Source: Ruminococcus sp. NK3A76 (lineage in GTDB: Bacteria; Bacillota; Clostridia; Oscillospirales; Ruminococcaceae). Taken from it: a stretch of DNA of 64,000 nt. Positions 25,116 to 34,900 of the stretch are shown here, piece by piece; positions within the stretch are counted from its first letter, which is position 1; each line of letters begins with the position of its first letter. The position numbers and the translations under genes are program-made. The notes beneath the pieces are model-generated. The model saw nothing but the letters and a program-made list of their open reading frames with translations. It searched no databases and was not told the DNA's origin. The stretch covers positions 1,488,001-1,552,000 of the forward strand of contig NZ_JMMA01000002.1 of NCBI RefSeq assembly GCF_000686125.1, given 5' to 3'.

Positions 25116-26432
25116 TCAGATACCTTCAAGCACCTTGTCAAGGTCTGCAAGACCACGGGTAGCAAGGGCAAGGTATTTTTCTTTCTTATCCTTTATCCTG
25201 TCAGGAAGCATGGGAAGGATACCCATATTACAGCCCATAGGCTGAAAATCAACTACTGTATCATCAGAGATATATTTTGTAAGCGCACCGATCATCGTTG
25301 TTGCAGGGAGCGATATCTGCTCTTTGCCGGTGAGCTTTCTTGCAAGGCTGAGGCCTGCGATCATACCGCTTGAAGCTGACTCTATATAGCCCTCGACCCC
25401 TGTTATCTGCCCTGCAAAATAGATATTGCTGTGTGAGCGCATATTGAAATGCTCATCGAGCAGTTTGGGGGAATTGATAAATGTATTTCTATGCATAACG
25501 CCGTAGCGGATAAACTCAGCATTTTCAAGGCCGGGGATCATTGAGAAAACACGCTTCTGCTCGCCGAATTTAAGATTTGTCTGGAAACCGACGATATTAT
25601 AGAGCGAGCCCTCGGAATTCTCGGCACGGAGCTGAACGCAGGCGTAGGGTCTTCTGCCGGTCGAGGGGTCTGTAAGACCTACAGGCTTAAGAGGCCCGAA
25701 ACGCATAGTATCCACGCCACGCTTTGCAAGCACTTCTATCGGCATACAGCCCTCATAGACCTTAAAGCCGTCCTTTGAGAAATGCTCCTTATCAAAATCG
25801 TGGAGCGGAGCGCTCTCGGCATTTACAAGCTCGTTATAGAATCTAAGATACTCGTCCTTTTCAAAGGGGCAGTTTATATAATCAGCTTCTCCCCTGCCAT
25901 AACGTGAAGCAAGGAATGCTCGTGACATATCTATGCTTTCCTTTGTTACTATAGGAGCAACTGCGTCGTTGAAATACAGATAATCGCCGACGAGCTCACC
26001 TATCTTCTGAGCAAGTGCGTCACTTGTAAGAGGGCCTGTAGCTATAATGACATCGCCATCGGGGATATCTGTGACCTCGCCCTCGATAACAGTTATATTA
26101 CTGCGTGAGCGGATACGCTCTGTGACAAGGTCGGAGAACCTTTCTCTGTCGACCGCCAAAGCACCACCTGCGGAGACAGCTGTTTTCTCAGCGCACTCCA
26201 TAGTGAGAGAGCCGAGCCTTCTCATTTCCTCTTTGAGCATACCGGCAGCCGACTCGATACGGCTTGCCTTAAGTGAATTTGAGCAGATAAGCTCTGCAAA
26301 GCCTTTATACTTATGTGCAGGGGTGTATTTATGAGGCTTCATCTCATAAAGCTCGGTTTCAATACCGGCATTTGAGAGCTGCCATGCCGCTTCTACACCT
26401 GCAAGCCCTGCACCAATCACCTTAGCCTTCAT
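25116..26432 (-). CDS. trmFO: tRNA (uracil-54-C5)-methyltransferase, folate-dependent
   Basis: TrmFO makes ribothymidine at tRNA position 54 using methylenetetrahydrofolate and FAD. The 438-residue protein starts with the FAD-binding VIGAGLAGVEAAWQL. Other signatures are ELICSNSLKASRIESAAGMLKEEMRR near 53 (in pieces) and GQITGVEGYIESASSG near 343. I start at the ATG at 26432, 8 nt after AGGA. The earlier ATG at 26450 lies deeper in topA. With either start it overlaps the end of topA, as usual for the topA-trmFO pair. Confidence 0.96.
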   Translation of the reverse strand: MKAKVIGAGLAGVEAAWQLSNAGIETELYEMKPHKYTPAHKYKGFAELICSNSLKASRIESAAGMLKEEMRRLGSLTMECAEKTAVSAGGALAVDRERFSDLVTERIRSRSNITVIEGEVTDIPDGDVIIATGPLTSDALAQKIGELVGDYLYFNDAVAPIVTKESIDMSRAFLASRYGRGEADYINCPFEKDEYLRFYNELVNAESAPLHDFDKEHFSKDGFKVYEGCMPIEVLAKRGVDTMRFGPLKPVGLTDPSTGRRPYACVQLRAENSEGSLYNIVGFQTNLKFGEQKRVFSMIPGLENAEFIRYGVMHRNTFINSPKLLDEHFNMRSHSNIYFAGQITGVEGYIESASSGMIAGLSLARKLTGKEQISLPATTMIGALTKYISDDTVVDFQPMGCNMGILPMLPDRIKDKKEKYLALATRGLADLDKVLEGI

Positions 26433-28512
26433 CGCTGAGATCCTTTTCATAGCCGCAGCCGACCTTATGGCAGACGAGCTTGCCGTTCTTGCCGCCCTTC
26501 TGGAAAAGCGAGCTGCCGCAATCGGGACACTTATGCTCTGTAGGGATATCCCACGTCATAAAGCCGCAGGTCGGGTTATCCTCACAGCCGTAATACTTCT
26601 TGCCCTTCTTGGATTTTTTGAGCAGCACCTTTTTGCCGCAGTAAGGGCAGTCAGCACCGGTCTCGGTAACTATACGCTTGGTATTTGTACACTCCGGGAA
26701 GCCGGAGCAGGCAAGGAACTTACCGAAACGGCCTATCTTTATGACCATAGGCTTGCCACAAAGCTCGCACACCTGGTCAGTCTCCTCATCAGGCACCTTG
26801 ACACGCTTTCCGTCCATAGCTTCCTCAGCCACAGAGAGCTCGCTGTCAAAATCCTTGTAGAACTCATCGAGAGTCTTGACCCAGCCCTTTTTGCCGTTTT
26901 CTATCTTATCAAGGTTTGTTTCCATATTAGCGGTAAATCCCACATCAACGAGCTTGCCAAAGTGGTCGCTCATAAGAGAGTTAACCGTTTCACCTAAAGC
27001 TGTAGGCTTTAGCTGCTTACCGTCACGCTCGATATAGCTTCTGGATATGATAGTTGTTATTGTAGAAACATAGGTAGAAGGTCTGCCTATACCTGTTTCC
27101 TCGAAAGCCTTTACAAGAGATGCTTCGGTATAGCGTGCAGGCGGCTGAGTGAAATGCTGGTTGCCCTTAAGCTCTTTGAGTCTGAGCTTTTCACCCTTTT
27201 CAAGAGGAGGGAGAACGTTCTTTTTCTCGTCGTCGTTATCCTTAGTTTCCTCATACAGAACTGTAAAACCGTCAAACTTGACAGAATAGCCTGTGGTCTT
27301 GAACATACAGCCGTTAGCAAGGATATCAACAGAAACTGTATCCATGATACAGTTTGACATCTGGCTTGCTATAAAACGCTCCCAGATGAGCTTATAGAGC
27401 TTATACTGGTCGTTTGTTACGCCGCTTTCCTTTACTTCATCAGGGGTGAGCTCGGGGTGAGTCGGGCGGATAGCCTCGTGTGCATCCTGAGCGTTGCCTT
27501 TTGATTTATACTTCTTCGGTGTATCGGGGATATACTTATCGCCGTATTTGTCTCTTATGAAATTATAGGCAGCTGCCCTTGCTTCATCAGAGATACGAAG
27601 CGAGTCGGTTCTCATATATGTGATAAGACCGGTAGCGCCCATGCCCTTGATATCAAGACCTTCGTAGAGCTCCTGAGCTGCCTTCATTGTACGTCTGCCC
27701 TGGAAGCCAAGTCTTCTTGAAGCCTCCTGCTGGAGGGTAGATGTAGTAAACGGTGCAGCCGGGGATTTCTTATGCACGCTCTTTTTTATCTTATCAACAA
27801 CATAATCAGCGTTTTCAAGTCTTGCAAGGATAGCATCTGTCTGCTCCTTATCAGCAAGCTCGACCTTTTCACCGTCAACTGTTGTGAGCTTTGCGCTGAA
27901 GGTCTTTTTTGAGCCCTTTGTATGGAGCTTGGCATCTATCGACCAGTATTCAGTCGATTTGAATGCACGTATCTCCTCCTCCCTGTCGCATATCATCTTG
28001 ACAGCGACAGACTGAACTCTGCCGGCAGAAAGGCCACGTCTTATCTTTCTCCAGAGGAAAGGTGACAGCTTATAACCGACTATGCGGTCAAGGATCCTTC
28101 TTGCCTGCTGTGCATTGACAAGGTTAAGGTCTATTGTACGGGGATTCTCCATACCGGCCTTGATACCGCTTGCAGTTATCTCATTGAATGCAACACGGTT
28201 CTTATCATTCATATCAAGGCCAAGGAGCTGTGCAAGGTGCCATGAGATAGCTTCGCCCTCACGGTCAGGGTCTCCTGCGAGATAGACATGATCGGCTGCC
28301 TTTGCCTTTTTCTTTATTTCCTTGATAAGGGATTCCTTATCCTTTATATTTATATACTGCGGCTCAAAGCTATGGTCGATATCGACACCGAGCTTTGACT
28401 TAGGAAGATCACGAAGATGACCCATTGAGGCCACGACTTCATAATCACTGCCGAGGTATCTTTTTACTGTTTTAGCCTTATGAGGCGACTCAACTATAAC
28501 AAGATCAGACAA
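26422..28512 (-). CDS. topA: DNA topoisomerase I
   Basis: Topoisomerase I relaxes negative supercoils by single-strand passage. The 696-residue protein has the TOPRIM start SDLVIVESPHKAKTVKRYLG, the acidic DPDREGEAISWH near 80, the active-site Tyr region ITYMRTDSLRIS near 293, and three C-terminal zinc fingers (CELCGKPM, CPYCGKKVL, CPDCGSSL with matching Cys pairs). Translation starts at a TTG at 28512, placed by GGAGAG about 8 nt upstream. It lies after dprA and overlaps trmFO. Confidence 0.97.
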   Translation of the reverse strand: MSDLVIVESPHKAKTVKRYLGSDYEVVASMGHLRDLPKSKLGVDIDHSFEPQYINIKDKESLIKEIKKKAKAADHVYLAGDPDREGEAISWHLAQLLGLDMNDKNRVAFNEITASGIKAGMENPRTIDLNLVNAQQARRILDRIVGYKLSPFLWRKIRRGLSAGRVQSVAVKMICDREEEIRAFKSTEYWSIDAKLHTKGSKKTFSAKLTTVDGEKVELADKEQTDAILARLENADYVVDKIKKSVHKKSPAAPFTTSTLQQEASRRLGFQGRRTMKAAQELYEGLDIKGMGATGLITYMRTDSLRISDEARAAAYNFIRDKYGDKYIPDTPKKYKSKGNAQDAHEAIRPTHPELTPDEVKESGVTNDQYKLYKLIWERFIASQMSNCIMDTVSVDILANGCMFKTTGYSVKFDGFTVLYEETKDNDDEKKNVLPPLEKGEKLRLKELKGNQHFTQPPARYTEASLVKAFEETGIGRPSTYVSTITTIISRSYIERDGKQLKPTALGETVNSLMSDHFGKLVDVGFTANMETNLDKIENGKKGWVKTLDEFYKDFDSELSVAEEAMDGKRVKVPDEETDQVCELCGKPMVIKIGRFGKFLACSGFPECTNTKRIVTETGADCPYCGKKVLLKKSKKGKKYYGCEDNPTCGFMTWDIPTEHKCPDCGSSLFQKGGKNGKLVCHKVGCGYEKDLSDEG

Positions 28513-28549
28513 TATTTACTCTCTCCAATCAAATGTATTGATATCTGCA

Positions 28550-29761
28550 TCAGAGCAGATAGTAATTCTTATTAACGTCCTGTGCGAGCACGTCTTCAAG
28601 CTCAAGTTCTGTTATCTCGTTGACCAGCTCCTGTGCAGGAAGACCGAGTTTTATTGAAAGCTCATCTATGCAGAGCGGCTTGGTATCAAGTGCGAATATG
28701 ATCGAGCGCTGAGTTTCAGACAGCTCCTCAAGCATCTGCGGTGTGAGCAGCTTATGCTCATAGCGCTTATTCTTTTCCATACGCTTGACCTTTTTCTTGG
28801 AGCCTCTTTTCACAGGAGGAACTGTAGGATTATACAGATAATTCTCATTGACATCGAGTATACTCAGATCAACGGCAGAGCTGTTATCCTTATTCTGGCC
28901 ATAGACGATATCAGCCGAGCTGAAAAGCGGAGTAAAGCCCTTTCTGAGAAGGTCTCTCTGCCCGAAATAGCGTGGATCAAATATATCCCCGGGCGGGACT
29001 ACATACACACGCTTACCGAGTGCTGTAGCATAGCTTATATTATCAAGGCCCTTGCCCCACTCACCCTCCTGGCAGACGACAAGTGCATCTGAAACGCAGG
29101 TCATAAGACGGTTACGCAGGGTAAAAGTCCGTGGCGCATGGAGCTTTGCACAGGGTGCGAACTCTGAGATCACTGCGCCGCCCATAGCTATCTTACGATA
29201 CTCTGTAAAATCGCCGCACTTATCAAGCGGCTCGGCAAGAAAGACTGCATTATCCGCCATATGCTCTCTTGCAAGGTCATTAGTCAGCTTATCAACACCG
29301 GCGGCATATCCCGAGATAAACGAGAAGCCGAGCTTTGCGAGCGGTGCTATAATATTAGGCATTATATCCTTTGTATACTGCGAAGGCGAACGTGAGCCGA
29401 TAAACTGCAGTTTAGTTTTTTCATCGTTTAAAAAGTCAAGGCTACCGAATGAATACAAAACAGCAGGCGGATTAGCAAGCGCCCTGAGCTTTTCGGGATA
29501 GCCCTCACTTTCATAACAATAAATATTTATCTTTTCATTATCGCACAGTTTAAGGATACCGTCTATAAGCTCCTCGGGGAGATTCCTTGCAGCGATCATC
29601 TCCTGTTCGGTGGCGGTCTTCTCCTCATGATAATAAAGAGCGTAGAAGAAGTTTTCGGCACTAAGGTGATGTCTGAGCATTTTATATAAACGCTTACTGC
29701 CATAGCCGAAAACGAGCGACAGCTTTATCCAGCTGAGGTAATCGCCGTCAGCTTCGATCAT
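28550..29761 (-). CDS. dprA: DNA-processing protein DprA
   Basis: DprA loads RecA onto single-stranded DNA taken up by transformation. The 403-residue protein has the Rossmann-like DprA domain with FIGSRSPSQYTKD near 115, FISGYAAGVDKLTNDLA near 140 and VVPPGDIFDPR near 255 (Gly-rich, ssDNA binding). A C-terminal winged helix lies at about 335-403 (IIFALDTKPLCIDELS). I start at the ATG at 29761, 7 nt after AAGGAGGGG. The annotated-looking longer frame runs into the previous gene. dprA-topA-trmFO is a standard order. Other competence genes are not seen. Confidence 0.94.
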   Translation of the reverse strand: MIEADGDYLSWIKLSLVFGYGSKRLYKMLRHHLSAENFFYALYYHEEKTATEQEMIAARNLPEELIDGILKLCDNEKINIYCYESEGYPEKLRALANPPAVLYSFGSLDFLNDEKTKLQFIGSRSPSQYTKDIMPNIIAPLAKLGFSFISGYAAGVDKLTNDLAREHMADNAVFLAEPLDKCGDFTEYRKIAMGGAVISEFAPCAKLHAPRTFTLRNRLMTCVSDALVVCQEGEWGKGLDNISYATALGKRVYVVPPGDIFDPRYFGQRDLLRKGFTPLFSSADIVYGQNKDNSSAVDLSILDVNENYLYNPTVPPVKRGSKKKVKRMEKNKRYEHKLLTPQMLEELSETQRSIIFALDTKPLCIDELSIKLGLPAQELVNEITELELEDVLAQDVNKNYYLL

Positions 29762-29762
29762 C

Positions 29763-30569
29763 TTAGCACCCCTCCTTGGACATTTCCCACATAATAACTG
29801 CTGCTGCAACTGATGCATTGAGCGAATCAAGGCGGCCGTGCATATCTATAGTGACTTTTTCGTCACAGAGTGCGATATGTTCTTCACTGAGTCCCCTGCC
29901 CTCGTTACCGATAACTACAGCGCACTTTGGAGCAAACCTGTAACGGCTGAGCAGCTCGCCTTCTCTGACGACTGCCGCAACAACGCAGATGCCTGAATCC
30001 TTAAAAGCCGAGCAGACTTTCTCGAAGCTATTCTCGACATAGGTATCAGTTCTGCATATACTGCCCATGGTACTGCGTATGACCTTCGGGTTATAGAGTT
30101 CAGCGCAGTTATTTGTAAGGATAACACCGTCTGCACCTACTGCATCTGCTGTACGCAGGATAGTGCCGAGATTGCCGGGATCCTGGATATTATCGAGCAC
30201 TACATAGCGTTTACCGGAAAGAGACTCCGGCAGAGGCTTATGAACAGCCCTTGCAACGACGAAAGCACCCTGGGTATTGCCTTCAAGAGACACCTTATCT
30301 GCAAGCTCCTTAGTTATCTCAAAGCAAGCCGAATTGTCAAAGTGTTCAAATACGTCCTTACCGAGGCGTTCTTCAAGATCATTTTTTGCATCATCAGTAA
30401 AGTAAAGAGACTCAACATCAAGCGAACCTTCGAGGCTTTCCTTAAGTGCATCAGCACTGCTTCGCACGCCCTCGACAACGAACACGCCCTCGGCAGAGCG
30501 ATGCTTTTTACTCGACAGAAGTGCTGCAAGTCTTTTGATTTTCGGGTTATCCTTACTGCTTATAAACAA
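29763..30569 (-). CDS. TrmH/SpoU-family RNA 2'-O-methyltransferase
   Basis: A SPOUT methyltransferase of the TrmH family (rRNA or tRNA 2'-O-ribose methylation). It has an N-terminal substrate-binding region and the knotted C-terminal domain with VLDNIQDPGNLGTILRTADA near residue 125, GSICR near 172, VVIGNEGRGLS near 218 and SLNASVAAAVIMWE near 248. I prefer a TTG start at 30569 (268 residues, beginning FISSKDNPKIKRL). The GTG at 30578 lies 1 nt from the only AGGA. It follows the rplT operon, as in many clostridia. The exact target nucleotide is unknown. Confidence 0.9.
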   Translation of the reverse strand: MFISSKDNPKIKRLAALLSSKKHRSAEGVFVVEGVRSSADALKESLEGSLDVESLYFTDDAKNDLEERLGKDVFEHFDNSACFEITKELADKVSLEGNTQGAFVVARAVHKPLPESLSGKRYVVLDNIQDPGNLGTILRTADAVGADGVILTNNCAELYNPKVIRSTMGSICRTDTYVENSFEKVCSAFKDSGICVVAAVVREGELLSRYRFAPKCAVVIGNEGRGLSEEHIALCDEKVTIDMHGRLDSLNASVAAAVIMWEMSKEGC

Positions 30570-30596
30570 GATATTCACATCCTAATATAACACAAA

Positions 30597-30624
30597 ACAC
30601 GCAGGTCTATTAAAACTTGCGTGT
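30597..30624 (-). terminator. Terminator after rplT
   Basis: On the - strand a 7-bp stem (ACACGCA with TGCGTGT) with a 14-nt loop is followed by TTTGTGTT. It lies 14 bp past the rplT stop and may partly separate the ribosomal operon from the methyltransferase gene. Confidence 0.7.
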
Positions 30625-30637
30625 CGATGTGTTTAGA

Positions 30638-30991
30638 TCAAAGTGCAGCCTTAGCCTTTTCAACGATTGCGCTGAAGCCTGCGGGGTCGCTTATTGCGAT
30701 CTCGGAAAGCATCTTTCTGTTGAGTGTGATGCCAGCCTTCTTAAGACCATTCATGAATGTGGAGTAGTTAACACCATTCATCTTGCAACCAGCAGAGATT
30801 CTTGTTATCCAGAGTCTTCTGAAGTCTCTCTTCTTCTGCTTTCTGCCGATATATGCGTACTGTCCGGACTTCATTACGGCCTGCTTAGCCATCTTGAAGT
30901 GCTTGCTCTTAGAACCGAAATAGCCCTTTGCAAGCTTAAGAGTTTTATTTCTTCTCTTACGAGTCATCATTGCTCCCTTAATACGAGCCAT
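30638..30991 (-). CDS. rplT: 50S ribosomal protein L20
   Basis: L20 binds 23S rRNA early in 50S assembly and in Firmicutes also represses its own operon through the infC leader. The 117-residue length is normal, and the basic N-terminal extension ([18 protein letters not shown] near residue 10) and [20 protein letters not shown] near 62 are typical. It is the third gene of infC-rpmI-rplT. Confidence 0.98.
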   Translation of the reverse strand: MARIKGAMMTRKRRNKTLKLAKGYFGSKSKHFKMAKQAVMKSGQYAYIGRKQKKRDFRRLWITRISAGCKMNGVNYSTFMNGLKKAGITLNRKMLSEIAISDPAGFSAIVEKAKAAL

Positions 30992-31049
30992 AGTAATTCA
31001 CCTTTCCTTATCTTTGAGTTAGTTTTGGTTGTTTCCCTATACCTCGATA

Positions 31050-31247
31050 TTATTTGTAAGGGATAAGTAACTTGACATTTGCGATATTTGAAGAATCAGC
31101 ATATGCAGCGCCTCTTAGTATTCTCTTGCGCTTATGATCCTTCTGCGTAAGTCTATGTCTCTTGTTGGTGTGCTGGAACTTAACCTTTCCTGTGCCTGTA
31201 ACCTTAAAACGCTTCTTTGCACCGGAATGTGTCTTGATCTTTGGCAT
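31050..31247 (-). CDS. rpmI: 50S ribosomal protein L35
   Basis: L35 is a 65-residue basic protein of the 50S subunit. The sequence PKIKTHSGAKKRFKVTGTG at the start and the HKRKRILRGA region match the family well. AAGGAGG precedes the ATG. It lies 14 bp after infC and 58 bp before rplT. Confidence 0.98.
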   Translation of the reverse strand: MPKIKTHSGAKKRFKVTGTGKVKFQHTNKRHRLTQKDHKRKRILRGAAYADSSNIANVKLLIPYK

Positions 31248-31261
31248 GATTTATTTCCTCC

Positions 31262-31786
31262 TTAATTGTTTTTACCCGGTTTGGGAACGACGAACATCAC
31301 AAGGCTTCGTCCTTCCATTTTAGTAGGCTTGTCAACAGCTCCGTACTCGGATATCTCTGCCTTGAACTTTTCCAAAAGCTCTTCACCGAACTGAGGGTGA
31401 GCAACTGTTCTTTTCTTGAAACGGACTGAAACCTTGAGCTTATCGCCGCCCTTCAAGAACTTTACAGCCTGATTGACCTTTGTCTCGAAATCATGAGTAT
31501 CGATAGTTGAGGACATTCTTACTTCCTTTATATCTATGACCTTCTGATTTTTCTTTGCTTCCTTTTCACGCTTGCCCTGCTCAAAAACGAACTTGCCGTA
31601 GTCCATGATCCTGCACACAGGCGGTGTAGCCGTAGGTGCTATCTTGACAAGATCAAGATCCTTTTCATAAGCGAGCTCGAGCGCTTCCTTGGCTGATATT
31701 ATTCCGAGCTGACCTCCGTCAACGTCGATAACACGAAGCTCCTTATCGGTTATCTCTTCGTTGATCTGATGTTCTTTCTTTGCTAT
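31262..31786 (-). CDS. infC: Translation initiation factor IF-3
   Basis: IF-3 binds the 30S subunit and rejects wrong start codons and tRNAs. The protein has the N-terminal domain (HQINEEITDKELRVIDVDGGQ) and C-terminal domain (RMSSTIDTHDFETKVNQAV, in pieces) in normal order. The start is unusual: GGAGG (31796-31800) lies 9 nt before an ATA at 31786 but only 3 nt before a TTG at 31792. I prefer ATA, because infC in many bacteria starts with a rare codon (AUU in Escherichia coli) that lets IF-3 repress itself. With TTG the protein would be 176 residues, with ATA 174. infC leads the rpmI-rplT operon. Confidence 0.95.
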   Translation of the reverse strand: MAKKEHQINEEITDKELRVIDVDGGQLGIISAKEALELAYEKDLDLVKIAPTATPPVCRIMDYGKFVFEQGKREKEAKKNQKVIDIKEVRMSSTIDTHDFETKVNQAVKFLKGGDKLKVSVRFKKRTVAHPQFGEELLEKFKAEISEYGAVDKPTKMEGRSLVMFVVPKPGKNN

Positions 31787-31804
31787 TTTCAAACACCTCC
31801 AAAT

Positions 31805-31930
31805 AAAACTAAAACGGGCACAGACTTAAAGACCCGTACCCGTAATATGCAAATAATATTCTTTCAAATACTATGCTATTTCGTTTTTGACCTTGTCGCT
31901 TATCGCTCGAGGTGAGAACGGATCAATGTT
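31805..31930 (-). promoter_or_regulatory. infC leader, candidate L20-type autoregulatory leader with attenuator
   Basis: About 150 nt separate the promoter from infC. Near the 3' end an 8-bp stem (ACGGGTAC with GTGCCCGT at 31814-31821/31836-31843, one G-T pair) is followed by TTTTAGTTTT. It forms a terminator just upstream of the ribosome binding site. In Bacillus the same position holds an L20-responsive leader that terminates transcription when L20 is in excess. The role here is inferred from position and form, not from an exact match to the known L20 leader. Confidence 0.75.
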
Positions 31931-31949
31931 CTGCTTTGTTTACCAAAAT

Positions 31950-31978
31950 ATTATATCACATAGTTTTTCATTTGTCAA
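31950..31978 (-). promoter_or_regulatory. infC operon promoter, full consensus
   Basis: On the - strand TTGACA (31973-31978) and TATAAT (31950-31955) are 17 bp apart, a perfect sigma-A promoter between addA and infC. Confidence 0.92.
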
Positions 31979-31996
31979 TACCTTTTTTGAGATTTT

Positions 31997-34900
31997 TCAA
32001 AAAAATATTTCTCTGCCCTTTCCGAGCCAGAATGAATAGATATAACAGCTCTTGACAGGCTTATCAAGCACGAGGTCAAACGCTGCCTTATAGATGCGAA
32101 GCTGCGTCTTATACTTATCCATAGCCTGCTCATTCTCGAAACGGTCTGTCTTATAATCAACTATGACATAGCCGTCATCTTCCTCAAATATACAGTCGGC
32201 AATACCCTGAACGCAGGCGTCGGTGCCTTCATACTCCTCAAAGCCCTCGCCGAGCGAAAGCTCGGATATCGTCGCAAGGAAGCTGCGCTCACGCATTATC
32301 TCAGTGGATGCAGACATTCTCTCAAAGAAAGGAGAAGCAAAGAACATTTCAAGTGCGCTGACATAGACACCCTTAGCCTGAGCCGGGGTGAACATACCAA
32401 GAGATGTGAGCCTTTCAAGCTCATCGGAGACGCTTTGTTTTGCCTTGTCATAGTCTGCAAGCTCCATGAACAGGTGGGTGTAAGTACCACGTTCGGCATG
32501 AGACAGCCTGCCTATCTCGTCGTCAAGGCGAGGAAGTCGTGGATAGAACTCGGGGTCTTTATCGCCATAGAGCTTTTCCTGCTCAGCTCTTACTATCTCT
32601 GTGACTGACAGCTTTGATATGACCTGAGAAAGAGGGTCATTATCGTCATAGGCAAAGCCTTTGATGAGCTTTTCTGTAAGCACTTTATCAGCCGGTCTTG
32701 GTACAAAGTCCGGCAGAGCGTTTTCCCTTGGCTTTATATCAGCCGGGCGGACACTGAGCTTTGAGAGGCTGTAGACAGGTTTTATATCAAACTCGTCTTC
32801 GGTATTATCCTCAATAAAATGGACAAACGGAGCGAAGTCCTCATGGGCTGAGAGAGCTGCGACTATCCATTCTGCATAGCTGCCGCAGGAGGATACAAGG
32901 CCGCTGTCAACACCGCCGAGGGTCTCGGCTGCGGAAAGGAGCGATGAATACTTGTTAAAAGCGTTGGTCTTTTTACCGACCTTGACAGGCAGTATGATAG
33001 TCAGGCGTTCCTTTGCACGGGTAAGCGCAACATACAGAAGGCGCATCTCCTCACTTAGTTCTTTCTTAGCAAGCATGAGTGACATAGCGTCATAGGAAAG
33101 GTTAGAGCCGTTTGAAAGGTCATACACATTATGATAGCGAAGGGCTGTACCTATATCCCTGTCGATAATAAACTCAGGAAGGTCGCCTGTTCCCTTGAAT
33201 TTATACTCCATATCACAGAGTATAACGAACGGGTATTCCAGACCCTTTGAGCCGTGCATTGTCTGAATGATAACACCCTCGCCTGACGAGCTGAGAGCTG
33301 CCTGCTTGAAGTCCTTCCCTGCACCGGCTATCTTTTCATAGTAGCGCAGGAAACCAGTCAGACCGCCGCTGCTGCCCGAGCTGTCATATGCTGCTGCATA
33401 TTCAATGAGCATTCGCAGATTAGCACGCATCTGTGTTGAATTCTCAAATGCTGCCGCTGAAGAATAGAGGTCGGTAAGCTGATAAATCTTACCTATCAAC
33501 GCTTCAAGCGGCATACTTGCAGCGTAGTAGCGAAGGCTCTTGACAAGAGCTACTGCTTTTCTGCACTTTTCTTCGAGCACGGGATCATCTACATTTATCT
33601 TGCCGGATTCACGCTCGTGGGTCTCGTCTTCTTCCTTGGAAACAGCATTCATTATCTGATAGAGCTTTTTGCGGACACCGCTGTCAGATGAATCGCACAG
33701 GAGCCTTATCGTTGTGACCTCATCAGCTGTGAAGCCCATGACCTGAGAGAGCATGACTGAAAGCATTGCAACATCATTAAACGGAGAATCAATAACTCTC
33801 AGCAGGTTTATGATAACAAGTATCTCACGGGCTCTCATATAGCCGTCGGCTGTTTCGTAGAAGGAATCAAGGCCGACTGTTTTGAGGGCGGCAGCTATCT
33901 TTGACTGGACTTTATTTGTCCTGACAAGAATACAGAAATCTGACGGGCGGCAGGGGCGCTGTTTTTTCTCGTCGCTGTCGTAAACAAGTGCGCCGCTGTC
34001 AAGCATATCACGGATATGATTAGATGCGGCGATATACTCAGGGGCTATGAAGCTATATGAGGAGCTGTCATTAGCTTGTGAGCCGTCGCTATCATCTGAG
34101 TCATCTTCTGCGCTGCTGTCATCGCCATAGGAGAAGAAAAGCACATCTGTCGGGATATCTGCGGCAGGATACTCTGCGCCGAGGTAAAGCATCTCGTCAT
34201 CATCATAGGTGACATCGCCGACATCTGATGACATTATTACGCTGAATATGTCATTTACAAAATCGATGACATTTTTTCTGCTGCGGAAATTTGTACGGAG
34301 CCTGATGTTTTCGAGCTTTGCCTGATTTTCAGGGCGTTGAGTATCAGCTATAACATTTAAAAACAGCTTGGGGTTTGCCTGTCTGAAACCATATATCGCC
34401 TGCTTGACATCGCCGACAAGAAAGACGTTTGTACCCATTATGCTTATATCATCAGTCTCGGAGACGGCTCTGAAAATAAGCTCCTGAAGGTCATTTACGT
34501 CCTGGAACTCATCTATGAGTATCATTTTATAAAGGCGGCTCTTTACTATATCCTCACAAAGAGGGGTACGCACAAAGCCGGTTTCTGTCTTTTCAACAAG
34601 AAGTCTGACTGTCATATCCTCGACATCAGCAAATGAAACTGCGTTGCGTTCGAGCTTTTTCTCCCAGAGAAGCTCTCTTGTTCTGAGTGTAAGATCACAT
34701 ATGCCTGAATAGAGCTCGCCTGCAAAAGCAAGGCGCTGCTTCTGAACCGGGACATTGATATCGAGCATGGTGCCGAGCTTATCTATGAGCTTTTTATAAG
34801 CATCACGCTCGGTCTTGAAATGCTCGTATGCCTTATGGTATATCTGGCTCTCGTTGACATCAAAGGTCTTATCTGTCGTCTTATCGGTATAGCCATAGAG

